The position numbers were made by a program, and so were the translations under genes. A model generated the notes under the pieces. The model was not told where the DNA came from, did no database searches, and worked only from the letters and a program-made list of their open reading frames with translations. Below are positions 12,401-25,500 of a stretch of DNA of 64,000 nucleotides, piece by piece (positions within the stretch are counted from its first letter, which is position 1; each line of letters starts with the position of its first letter). The stretch comes from Mermis nigrescens (Eukaryota; Nematoda; Enoplea; Mermithida; Mermithidae): the NCBI GenBank assembly GCA_036768485.1, contig JAVLUZ010000812.1, positions 310,001 through 374,000 on the forward strand. The letters are read 5' to 3'.

Positions 12401-15400
12401 ACTGCTTATTTGTAGTACTTTTGATCCAAGTCTGACTCGTTTCGTCACTTTTACAGTAGAAAAATATCAGAATCATTAAAATTTTCACTTTTCAGATCAT
12501 TTTAACATCATTCTAGACGTTTTATGGGTAAACAGAACAGAAATGTACTACGAAAAAATTTTGACATCTTTGCTACTTTCCTCTCCAAAAATCATGCAAA
12601 AAATTGATAGTTCAAAATCGTCTGACGGTGACTCGAGTAATTAACAATAAAATTATTGACTTAAATCATCGGAAAAAAACAAGATGCTCTCCAAAATTAT
12701 CCACTTTTTGAACCAGGGCAATTCTAGTCACAATTATTATGCAGTTATCTAGCTTTAATCATCACTTTATACTTGTGTTTTTATTATTTCTTTATGATTT
12801 ATGTTCCAAATAAGCCAAAACAAATCATACTTCAACGGCACCTCTTGTATAATGCAAAAATAAGTTTCATGACGAGGGAATTAAACATTTCGTCATTAAG
12901 AAGTCATAAAACTATTGACTTAAATTATCGAAAAAAACCAGATGCTCTCCAAAATTATGAACTCTCTGAACCAGGGCAATTCTAGTCACAGTTATTAGTT
13001 ATCTAGCTTTAACCAACACTTTACACTTGTTTTTTACTATTTCTTTATGATTTATGTACCAAATAAGCCAAAACAAGCATAGTTCAACGGCATCTCTTGC
13101 ATGATGCAAAAATAAGTTTTATGACGAGGGATTTCAACATTTCGTCATTAAGAAGTCATTACATAACTTTTTTAAATATACGTAGGATGAAATGAGAAGT
13201 TTTCTGACCCTTCATACATATCATGAGAAATATTCTAATGAGCTGGAAGTGACTTGGAAATTCATTTTAAGCGATAAAAATATCAACAAACTTCTTCACT
13301 TCCTTTCATTCTCAGAAAATCATATGATAAGTCTTTTTTAAATAGTTTTCTGCTCCGTTTGAGCAGGGTGGCCTTAAATTTATGCGCATCAGTGCAAGAG
13401 CTATAACAGAGATGAAATGCTTCTCTTCCTGCTTTTTAATCGTATGCTTAAATACACAAGCAACTTTAGCTTACATATGTATGCATGTACATACATACAC
13501 TTACTACGACTTACATCAGGTGTCAAATAAAAATAACAGTCGGGCAGCGGATCTAAAGATACGGGCAAGTCGTATTCGCCATTTGGCAGTTCACCATTCT
13601 TGACACTAAGAGGGAGCCACTATAACATGAACAATTCTTGATTAAAAAAAGCGAAAGATAAAATCATGGCCACTGGCGGATGATCGCCTCACTTACATAT
13701 GTTCAGGTCGGAAAATTTTATAATGTAAAGTAACGCATGGAAATATGTACGGAGTACAGCACAATCGCATCGCCAGAAAAAACTTCGATTTCCACGATAT
13801 AGGAATAAATTCACCACTATTTTGTCCCTATCGCCGCGATCAAATAACTGACTTTTACACTCATAATTACATACATAGATCTTGCCTGCTAAGCTAAGTA
13901 GATTAAGTAGCAATTTCTGGACATTTAATGTATGTGACTGCTTTGATTATGCACATTCCAAAACATAAAGATTGATGACTTTCGAATAAACTATGAAGAC
14001 CTGTGGCACTTAGAGCCTCTTTGAAATTAATTACCTCTTGCTTTATCAAAAATGCTAGGAATTTGCCGAAAAATTCGAATTTGGCGGCTATTCTAAAACT
14101 GTAACGCTTATTAGCTAGTTCCGACATTATTTCTAAAGTATTAAGCAAATGTCTTGATTTCGCCCCCATGGTCGAACCCTCTATTGAAATTAAAGTAGAT
14201 AGGAAGAAACTGATCAATTTGTGCTAATTTCATGTACAGGTTTACAATGATTTATTTGTTTATTTATTTTTCAGAGTATTGTTTTTGTTATTATTGTTTT
14301 TATTATTATTATAGTATTTATAGTATTGGAGCATATCGATGTATATTTTCTACTCCTGACTTGCTCTCGCTATTCATTTACTGATTGTATTTCCTCACGT
14401 AATTAAACAGACCAGCTATGGCAGTATTTCATGTGTAGGTTTACAATGATTTTATTTTTAATTTTTTTATTGTATTTATTTATTTATTCATTTTTTGTTT
14501 ATTTATTTTTCTTCTTCTTTTTTTCTAATGAGAACCAGTCTAGCCGCATAGACTGGAGCCTCTAGGTTGCAGCGACAGTCAGAAGATTAAAGGCACGAAA
14601 CTGTAGCAACCTAATTCCTCTCTGATGACCTCGTCTGTTTGTATGATTTTTTTACGTTTTTTTTGTTGTAAGTTTTCTGTATATAATCCTGCTACTTTTT
14701 GTGCTTCATTTAGACTTTTGCGCCTCATAAAACACGTAATCTCTCATAATATAATTTTTCAGGTACACTTGTGCTATTTCACGCGTTCTTTTTGTTTCTT
14801 TCTCACTAATAGCATGCTGCACTTCTATCTCTGTCTTTCTTTTTTCCTTTGCTTTTTATTTAGTATTTTATTTTTTATTTATCTATTTATTTTTTTCTTT
14901 TCTCTATATATTCTTTCTTCTTTCTCGCATCTTTCTAGTATTGATGACTTCTTACTATTGTTGTAAACACCATGACACCATTAACTGCAAGAACCACAAT
15001 ATATTACAGACTTTCAAATAATTATTTAATTCGAGTTCTGAAGTCATTGAATGGAAGTGTTTAGTTTTATTGCAGAATCAAAACTATTTAATACTTATTC
15101 AGCAAAACCAATATCTGGTGTAATACTGATTATGTGAATATCTAAGTACATGACTGGAAATCTATGAAAACTCTTATATAAGCTCTCTAAATATTCTAGA
15201 AGAACTTGCACGGATGCCGCAGATTCCAGATAGCCAACAGGCTCATGAGTAATATGAATTTTACTAATGTTTATGATTCTTCACTATATAGATCTATCCT
15301 CATTCACGGTTTTTTTTTGTATTCGGCAAAGATTTTTCCCGATGTACAAAGACTTTTCGGGACCGTCTTTGTACATGTACAAAGATTTTTGGGAAGACAA

Positions 15401-16479
15401 AAATTGCAAAAAAGGTCTATAATTCGAAAAAATTTCGGCGTTTCGCGCCGAAATGAGTAATTGTGTGTTCTATATATCTTTATAATGGCAGAAATTGCAT
15501 TTCAAAAGTAAAAATGTCAAATTTTTCGGCGCTTCGCGCCGTTTTAAGACGATTCTTAGTGATTTTTGCCCTTAGAGACCCAGAAATTAGCTAAAACACA
15601 CTACGAAAAGTCGAAGAACTCTGTTTTTACGATACTAAAATCGCTGCTGTACCATATTATAGTACCCAAAAATTTTGTGTGTACAAAATGTACAAAGATT
15701 TTTAGGAAGACAAAAACTGTAAAAAGGTGTAAAATTCCCAAAATTTTCGGCGCTTCGCGCCGAACTGATAAATTATTTGTCCTATATATCTTTAAAATGG
15801 CAGAATTTGCATTTAGAATGGAAAAATGTCAATATTTTTCGGCGCTTCGCGCCGTTTTCAGATAATTTTTAGTAATTTTTAGCGTCATAAACCCAGAAAT
15901 TAGCTAAAATACACTACCTAAGATCGAAAACCCTGTTTTACCACACTAAAATCGCTACTGTACTATATTATAGTACACAAAAATTTGCATGTGCAAAATG
16001 TACAAAGACTTTTAGTGACCATCTTTGTACATGTACAAACGGACCTTGTACAAAAAAAACACTGTACCTCATTACATAATAGACAGATGTGCAGGAAAAC
16101 GTTTTCAATGGCTCCAGTCAATATTTTTGGTCAGCATGATATGCAATGCTAATCACAGTATGTTTGCTTTCAATATATGATTACCATTTCTAAATGTTTA
16201 CATGGAAATCTATGCATGTCATATCAAAAGTCAACAAAACGTAATGTCCAAAAATTGACGCCGTACAAGCCAAAGTTCTAAAGCTGGAAAATGTTGAATC
16301 TATTCATCTACTGTAGCTTTGGATTTGAAATTTTGCGCACAATTCTTTGATAATTATCGTAGGTTGCAAAGAAATTTCCAAGGCACAAGACAAATTAGAA
16401 CATAGTGACAGAAAAGCGTTAAACGCGTAAAAAATAAGCCATGATAATAAAAAATTACAAATTATGTATAACTATTCAC

Positions 16480-16523
<44 letters not shown>

Positions 16524-19500
16524 ATTATTATTGATATTTTTATCATTATTATTTGTTTTACTTTAAGGCAAACTACATAGTTTCAATTAGAGCTGTGCCG
16601 GGGCCAGGTCCGGCCCTGGCCCCGGCGCCGGGGCCGGGTCCCGGCCCCGGGCCGGGGCCAGGCTGGCCCCGGCACCGGGGCCGGGGCCAGTGTTATAATT
16701 GATTATAATGTAGAAAATTGATAATGTTTTGAGCAGATTTACCTTCAAGCTCGATTTCAAGCAACACCACACATCTTGCTAATTCAAATCTTTATTTTAT
16801 TATGTCAGGTTGGTGCAAATTTCTAGTTAATAATCAAAATTGACATATTTTGAATTGCAATTCATATAGCCGAGCTTTCCAGCTTGCTTGGTAGCAGGGT
16901 AGCAGACAGCTACGTCTATCAGAACAAATAGAATAATAAGCCTAAAAAAGTGCGAAGTAAAGCTAATTGAAAAACGCGTCCAAGTCAGAGGAGTTAAATC
17001 CATACATGGGCCGCTCAAAAATTATAGGGTTCCAAAACTTTTCGAAGTCAAAAAGCGCCTGATAATATATGGTAGGGCGAAAAAACACCGTTTTCTTGCG
17101 TTTCTCAATGAGAGCTATCCATTAGCATCAAAAAATCGCAGAAACACAAAAAAATTCTGAAAATCAATTTCTGGGGCGTCTAGCGGATTTTTTTTGGGGG
17201 AGAGTGTGAATTCTGGGGGTCTCTAGACCATAGGTGGGCAGCACCGAAATTTTGGGAGTGTGAAAAAATTTCTAGGGGGTGGTGGTGAAAAACACCATTT
17301 TCCGACGTTTCTCGTCGAGCACTATCCCTTGGCATCAAAAAATCGCTAAAAAAGCAAAAAAATTTCAAAAATTGAATTATGGGGGGGTATTCCAACTTCT
17401 GGGGGGATGCATACCCCTAACCCCCCCACGCCCACGTCCCAAGCCTCCCAATGCCCATGTTCTGTTATATCTTGTAATCCCAACAAATATTAACGCTTGA
17501 CGCGCATATCTACTAGCAAGAATATATATGTACATAGGTATAAGGGGTAGGGTAGGGTCGTACTATGAACACGGTAAAGCACGCTTTACTTGGCCCCGGC
17601 CAGGCCCCGGCCCCGGCCCCGGCAAAAAAGGCGGCCCCGGCACAGCTCTAGTTTCAATCTTATTACTACTAATACTATCAATAAAGAGCAAACTCTTACA
17701 AAGAACAAATTATGGACTGACATAGGTAGGAGATACTCACAGAAAAGCCTACAGTAGTTTCTAAGGCATTTGGATGATTCTCACGACCAGGTTTGGCTTT
17801 ACAGCTAACATGATAGAAGGTGAACAGCAAATGATGCGAATCTTTCAAAAGGAGAGGCAGTTGCATTTTGATTTCGTCGTAGAACTGCGGAGATCTGAAA
17901 TCGGTAATTATAGTCTCTTTCATATAAACTTGCGGATTTCTATACAAAAATTAGTCGACGTAAACTGAAAGCTTTCGGTAAATACAATCGACCTGAGTTA
18001 ATTAAGGAAATTTGTTGCTTTACATCAGCTGAAATTTGTTAATTGAAAGGAACGAGCTAATAGTGGAACGAATTATAGAGTACAAGTATATCAATCATTT
18101 CATAGACGAAAAATTCATTTACATAAATAATTAAAAGCTTCAACCTATAATTTAATTTGAAATAGCATGAAATGATAAGAAAAGCGCGGCATCAAGAGCT
18201 GCTTGAATAATCACCCAATGAACAATATGTCAGTGGATCCGATGCTTAAAATTCATGCGATAGCTGCACCAACACAACACATAAATGTTGACATATTTGT
18301 ACTACTAAATCACGCGAATCTTCTTATTATGATATGCTTAGAACACCGTTTTTTGTATTCGGCAAAGATTTTTTCCGATGTACAAAGACTTCTTGGGACC
18401 GTCCTTGTACATGTACAAAGATTTTTAGTAAGACAAAAACTGCAAAAAAGTGTGAAATCCGCAAAAAATTTCCGGCGCTTCGCCCCGAAGTGAGTAATTG
18501 TGTATTCTATATATCTTTATAATGGCAGAAATTGCACTCAAAAAGGAAAAATCTCAAATTTTTCGGCGCTTCGCGCCGTTTTAAGGCGATTCTTAGTGAT
18601 TTTTGCCCTTAGAGATGCAGAAATTAACTAAAATACGCTACCAAAAGTCGAGCAACTCTATTTTTACCACACTAGAATCGCGGCTTTACCATATTGAAGT
18701 ACTCCAAAAATTTGTGTGTACAACATGTACAAAGATTTTTGGGAAGACAAAAACTGTAAAAAAGGTGCGAAATTCCAAACAATTGTCGGTGCTTCGCGCC
18801 GAAATGAGTATTATTTGTCCTATATATCTTCAAAATGGCAGAATTTGCATTTAGAATGGAAAAATGTCGAATTATTCGGCGCCTCGCGCCGTTTTGAGAC
18901 AATTTTTAGTAATTTTTGGCGTCAGAAACCCAGAAATTAGCTAAAATACACTACCAAAGATCGGAAACCCTGTTTTACTACACTAAAATCGCTACTGCAC
19001 TATATTAGAATACACAAAAATTTGCATGTACAAAATGTACAAAGACCTTTGGGGACCATCTTTGTACATGTACAAACGGATCTTGTACAAAACAAAACGC
19101 TGGCTTAGAACCAAAGAGCCAATTCTAGTAATGTAAACATCAGAGTTGTCAGAAAATCAGAAAACAGGCAGCAGCATTATAACAGAAGAACAGTTATGTA
19201 TAGGCACTCTTAACGGAGAAGAACGGTCGACTTCGGTTAGGGTTACTTGTATGGAAACAATAAATTACAAACATGATAATAATCAAATCAAATAAACACA
19301 GGTATCAACTACTACAGTTTTCTTTCCTTCAACAATATGTCAGAAATTAGCTTTATTTGATTGATTTTAAATTTCACAAAAGACATTTTTTAGCAGTAAA
19401 ATAAAGGCATATTTCGATTTTGACTTATAATTTATCAGCAACTTTACGTGAACACTCTAGATTCTCCTTCTACGACTAAATTAATATTTGCCATTATTTC

Positions 19501-22500
19501 GGGGCGTAAGGCCATACATAGATGTACAGCATAAGAATTCTGGAGGGTCAGGCCCAAAACACTTTGAAAAGTGACGTACTTTTTGGGCTAAAAAACATCG
19601 GATACAAATCTCGGACAATGCCCGTTCTTTCTAGAACATAAAACTTCAACCAAATTTAAAAAATTTCTAAAAAAATCGAGAAAATTGAACAAAGTATAGT
19701 CAAAAATATGTACATATACGGCACGAAACGTCAAAAATTTGGGACTTTTCAGCCAAAAATGAGCCAGAAAACGCTTAAAAAAGTACATTTTTACAATTAT
19801 TCCAAAAAATCGACAATGCTGGAAGGTCGCAGCGATTTTGCGTGGAGTCAGCAGCCATTCTGTGGGGTCGAACCCCCAAACCCTCCAAAAGAATAAGTAC
19901 GCGTAAGGCCCTAAGCAAAAGTCGGAACCGAGGTTTGATATAAAGGGTAGGCCACGTATCTACGACACATTTTATTTTGTTGTAGCTAAACCAACTTTTT
20001 GTTATGGAACATAAAACTTTGCCAGAATATGAATAAAACATAAGTTTTATTCTGCAAAGTTTGACGTTGTCAAGTTTTACGGTTCGTGAGTAATTCAGTT
20101 TTACTTAATCACACCATTTTTTGAAATTTCAGATAACATTCGCTACATTTGAGCAAAACTTTTCGGTGCATTTGACCCACGGTTTTTTTTTGTATTCGGC
20201 AAAGATTTTTCCCGATGTACAAAGACTTTTCGGGACCGTCTTTGTACATGTACAAAGATTTTTGGGAAGACAAAAATTGCAAAAAAGGTCTATAATTCGA
20301 AAAAATTTCGGCGCTTCGCGCCGAAATGAGTAATTGTGTGTTCTATATATCTTTATAATGGTAGAAATTGCATTTCAAAAGTAAAAATGTCAAATTTTTC
20401 GGCGCTTCGCGCCGTTTTAAGACGATTCTTAGTGATTTTTGCCCTTAGAGACCCAGAAATTAGCTAAAACACACTACGAAAAGTCGAAGAACTCTGTTTT
20501 TACGATACTAAAATCGCTGCTGTACCATATTATAGTACCAAAAAATTTTGTGTGTACAAAATGTACAAAGATTTTTAGGAAGACAAAAACTGTAAAAAGG
20601 TGTAAAATTCCCAAAATTTTCGGCGCTTCGCGCCGAACTAATAAATTATTTGTCCTATATATCTTTAAAATGGCAGAATTTGCATTTAGAATGGAAAAAT
20701 GTCAATATTTTTCGGCGCTTCGCGCCGTTTTCAGATAATTTTTAGTAAATTTTTAGCGTCATAAACCCAGAAATTAGCTAAAATACACTACCTAAGATCG
20801 AAAACCCTGTTTTACCACACTAAAATCGCTACTGTACTATATTATAGTACACAAAAATTTGCATGTGCAAAATGTACAAAGACTTTTGGGGACCATCTTT
20901 GTACATGTACAAACGGACCTTGTACAAAAAAAACACTGATTTGACCATAAGTTCATCGAAATCGTGAATAAAGAAATTTTTAAGCCCTAAATGTTCAAGC
21001 GGCTCTTCGTCTGCACTTAGGATTTAATAAGTCCCCAAAATAAAAAATCGCACGTCGATAAGTCGGAAGAATGAGGAGACTAACGCAGGTTGAGTATTGA
21101 ATCGCTTTCCATGCATTAGCCGTCTTATTCGTCCGAATTAACGGAGTACGATATTTTTCTTCGCAGTTTCATTGAATCCAAAGCATACAAAAGAGACCTC
21201 TGAACATTCAGAAATTGAAAAACTCCATTAATCACGCTTTGAATGAAGTTACAATCAAAATGTACCGCACAGTTCAGCTCAAATGTAGCGAGCGTTATAT
21301 AAAGCTTCAAAAAATGATGTGATCACATAGAAGTGCATTACGTGCGAGCCGTAACATTTGACAATGTAAAACTTTGAAGAGTAAGCCTTTTATGTTTTCT
21401 TCATAAAGTGGCAAAGTTTTATGTTCCATAACGAAAAATTGGTTTAGCTTCGGCAAAATAAAACATGTCAGAGATACGTGACCCACCCTGTAAATCATAG
21501 TTTCCCAAGGTCAAAAAATTAGGGGAGGTGGTGAAATCCCAAAATTTAGGACCTATATAGCATGTTTTAATGTGAAAAATTGCATTTTTAAATACTTTTT
21601 GTCCCATTCTGACTAGTTTCGTCACTCTTTGAACTAAAAAATTTAAGAATTAATTGAAAATTTCGACTTTATAGATTATTTTAAGTTCTTTCTAAGTATT
21701 TTATGAGTAAACAAAACAGAAATATATTGGTCGGCGCGAAGCGCCCAAAAAAATTTCAGTATCTTCGCTGCTTTTGTACCCAAAAATCACGCAGAAAATG
21801 TTTGATAGCTCAAAATCGTCCGACAGTGATTCAGGTCTTGGACTCTGAGATGGAGGTAATGCCCCCTCACCCCCCCCCTATGGGAATGTGTGCTGTATAT
21901 TTATTCCAAGTTTAGGAATATTCAAGATATTATACAAACGAATAGAAACTTGCAAACAACGTGTAATAAAAAATTTAAGACTTTCTAACTTGTTATGGTA
22001 ATTCACTGAAGAATAACAAAAATTGGAATACGCTGGACAACTCGATTTTCCGAAAAATGCCTGCAAAATGAAAACGAACACGATACATATATGTATTTGC
22101 GCCATTGCATATTAATGAATGAAAAGTTGAGCACTCTGGATTAACTTTACACCCATACATGCAACTTTAGTAAATAAGACTAAGCATAAAATGAAGTGAA
22201 ACATTTTGAATGGCGATCCTATTTTACATATATGTATGATGTAATAGATGTAAACATTAAATACATAATTAAGTGATGTTTTTAACAAGTCTACCATAAC
22301 AAAGGATAAATAAAGAACACTAATCAATAAAAGCACACCATAAAAATAGCATGAAACTGCGAAACGCAACATTCAGTCCAGATCCAATAACAAAATTCTT
22401 CACCGGTCGGTACAGAATATAAGAAAAGAGCAAATTTGAACTACACCAATACAGAATGCTATGTACATACGAGGAAATTTGAATACTCATATACGCAGGG

Positions 22501-25500
22501 TGGCCCAGAAAAAAGACTACATTTCGATTTAATAGGTCATAACTTTAGTTGACGTTAACAAGAGACTTCAAAATCGGCTGCTTTAGATATATGAAAGTGT
22601 CTTCTTTAAAATTGTGTAAAAACTTTTGGCAAGATGTCAACGGTCCGGGCGCTGTAGCAAGCTGTTTACACCCTACTTTAATAATTGTTTCAACGCCAAT
22701 AGCACCATTGGTACTACCATCAATTTGCATCTACTTTTGACGATATCCTAAAACGTTGCACTCAGTGGTGCACGTATCTACTCTAAGTTTTGAAAAATGT
22801 GTTCATTAATATTTGTAACAGGATATAGTGTCAAAAATATCAAAGAAAAAATTCTAGATACATGCCATACGTGCACATGGTCAGGGTCGGAATTTTGGGT
22901 GCTTTTTGAGTAAAAACTACTAATCTGGCGCGAAACGCCAAAAAATTTTGACGTTTTTACTGCCTTTGACCTCAAAAATGATGCGAAAAACGTTTCATCT
23001 GCTCAAAATCGCCGGACAGTACCTGTCCGGCTGACCCTTCAGGGGAAGGTAATACCCCTCATTCCCATGTGCATGTATGATACATCCGCAATAATGTGAT
23101 GCAATGCAGAAACTCTAGGATTTAAATAATGTCAAAGTGAGGTGTAAACAAATCGCCGTAGTGCACGAACCGCTGGTAACTGACCAAACTTTTTAAGGTG
23201 TTGCAAACAAAGACATGTTTATCTATCTAATGCAGCTGGTACTAAAGTTTTAAGTCCTCATCAGCCGAATTTACATAGTAAATCAGAATGTAGCCTTTTA
23301 TATGGGCCACTCTTTAAGTAATATAAAGGGAGGACAAATAAAATGACAGGACTTCGCACAAGTGCTACTGCTAACCATACCTGGGCGTGGAGGTTTGGGG
23401 AGGATGCACCCCCAGAAACCAAAATTCAATGCTCGATGAGAAACGTTGACAAATGGTGTTTTTTCGCCATACCACGATTTTTAAGGCCATTTTTGGACCT
23501 TTGAAAAATCTTGCACCCCTCCCCAGAATTTTGGTGCCGCCCACCTATACTGCTAACCATACATGATCTGGGCATCAAAATAATCTTAGAAAAGGTGTGC
23601 TGTTTTAAACGTTTTCTATCTTTCGGCTCAGAATTTTTGTTTAATTTATTCGAATTTTTTTTCTGCTTTTTCGAAATTTTTTATTTACATGTTCTAGAAA
23701 CAAATTTATTCGAATTTTTTTCTGCTTTTCCGAAATTTTTTATTTACATGTTCTAGAAACAAAAAGCATCATCAGAACGCCAAAAAATAGCGTCTTTGAC
23801 GCAATTTCACCGTTTTTTAGCCCAAAAAAGCACTTTAGAGAAAATGCTTATCTTCACTCCCCCAAACTAATGCTATGTAGTGTTTATATACAGACAGGTG
23901 CTAACTTGAGGAACTTCAGTAGATCCATCCATCAATTGAACTTTCAAAACAATATTCCTGGCTGATCCCGGTTTCGATGTAAAATTCATGGACTTTGGGG
24001 AAAGGTAAAGCAAATTCCTAAAAAAATTATTTAAGAAGCCCGTTGAAGCTCATTTAAATACATATGTATGTACATGTAATACGCATCATACAAGGGCTAA
24101 AAAGCCATTGCTGCTTAGCCATTTTTTAGCTCAGAAAATTAGCTTTATAGCCTTTTTGGGCTCCCAAAAATGCTCAAAAACGATTGTTTCAAAGCGAGAT
24201 TATCGCTTTTTCGCCGTAGAACCGTTTTTACGAAGCACTTAGCTATCTACCAATTTTTGGTTTTCACCTCTCCCCTGAAAGTTTGACCTTGCGCACCAAC
24301 GTACGACAAAGTGCGCTATTCACAGGACCCACTTTTTGCCATTTCGTTAATATAAACCATTAGATAACGAATGCAGCAACAAACAATTTGATTAGCTGTA
24401 CAATGTAAGGCCATCGGCCTCAACCTGCTAATTTGCAAGTCTCTCATTTCGCATTTATTATTTAAATCTTATTCATTAGCTTGCATATACAACCACACGT
24501 ACGCGTTTGAACTAGGAGGACTCAGTGGGATTAGGTCGATAATCCTATGTGCGCCAGCTTTTTCTGTACAAGGTCCGTTTGTACATGTACAAAGATGGTC
24601 CCCAGAAGTCTTTGTACATTTTGTACACACATATTTTCTGGTACTATAATAAAATACAATAGAAATTTTAGTGTAGTAAAAAAGAATTGCTCGACTTTTG
24701 GTAGTGTATTTTAGCTAATTTTTGAGTCTCCATGGGCAAAAATCACTAAGAATCGTCTTAAAACGGCGCGAGGCGCCGAAAACTTTGACATTTTTCCTTT
24801 TGAAATGCAATTTCTGCCAATATAAAGATATATAGAACACACATTTACTCATTTCGACGCGAAGCGCCAAAAAATTTTGCGAATTTCAGACCTTTTTTTG
24901 CAATTTTGTCTTTCCAAAAATCTTTGTACGTGTACAAAGACAGTCCCGAAAAGTCTTTGTACATCGGGAATTATCTTTGCCGAGTACAAAAAAACACACT
25001 TATTAAAAACCAGCGCTGCAACATTAGACAAACTACTCAAGCCATCTTAAGTGCACATAAATAGACTGTGCAAAGCATAAAGTCAAACCCTAAAGTGTTA
25101 CTTACATATGAAAAAATACAAGTTTTTTGTATAACAATATTTGCATAATTTTGTTAGTTTAGAAAATTTATATGCTAACTTTAAGATGGTGCATCAATTT
25201 TTTTACTGGAGTCATGCTAGGAGCGACATTTTTTGTACCAACATAACTGTTTTATATTTAGATAAAGGCCTTCTACGAATAGAAATGCATAGTGTCGCGC
25301 GTAATTTATTCTGGTGTACAAGGACGGCCAAAATATGTTTGTGTTGAGCCTTGAAATGTTTGTCTCGTACAAAAGCTATATATAAGTAGAATATTCCGCC
25401 GATATATAGATGCGCAAGTAATTAGAAAATTTCAAGTTGCATTTTATAAACGTGTATTCCGGTAGTTCAGAAATCTACTTATGCACAAGAAAAAAAATAA

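Larger units (their letters stand above)
13620..17740. other. Intron between DOCK exons 15 and 16
   Basis: Open frames with splice-like borders at 13690-14180 (see findings), a T-rich low-complexity tract at about 14220-14960, a 760-bp family A element, an (ATT)n microsatellite and a 1063-bp family B element. Confidence 0.6.
17895..21989. other. Intron between DOCK exons 14 and 15
   Basis: Family A copies at 18344 and 20178, a family K repeat at about 19500-19880, and a family H repeat at 21490-21895. A phrase with ATGGAACATAAAACTTTGCC near 20005 recurs inverted near 21410. Nothing recognised in 17900-18340 and 19110-19490. Confidence 0.55.

Noticed and set aside
14625..14966. 113-codon plus-strand open frame
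   Set aside because: Encoded by a T-rich low-complexity tract (Phe/Leu/Ser only), with no plausible protein.
15566..15865. Open frame of 99 codons in family A copy A1, repeated at 20439-20738 in A3
   Set aside because: It spans the palindromes and module repeats of a non-coding element and is broken in A2; its identity in A1 and A3 reflects recent copying, not selection.
21125..21310. 61-codon minus-strand frame as a missing DOCK exon
   Set aside because: No match to DHR-1, and it lies downstream of exon 14 where exon 15 already follows in phase.
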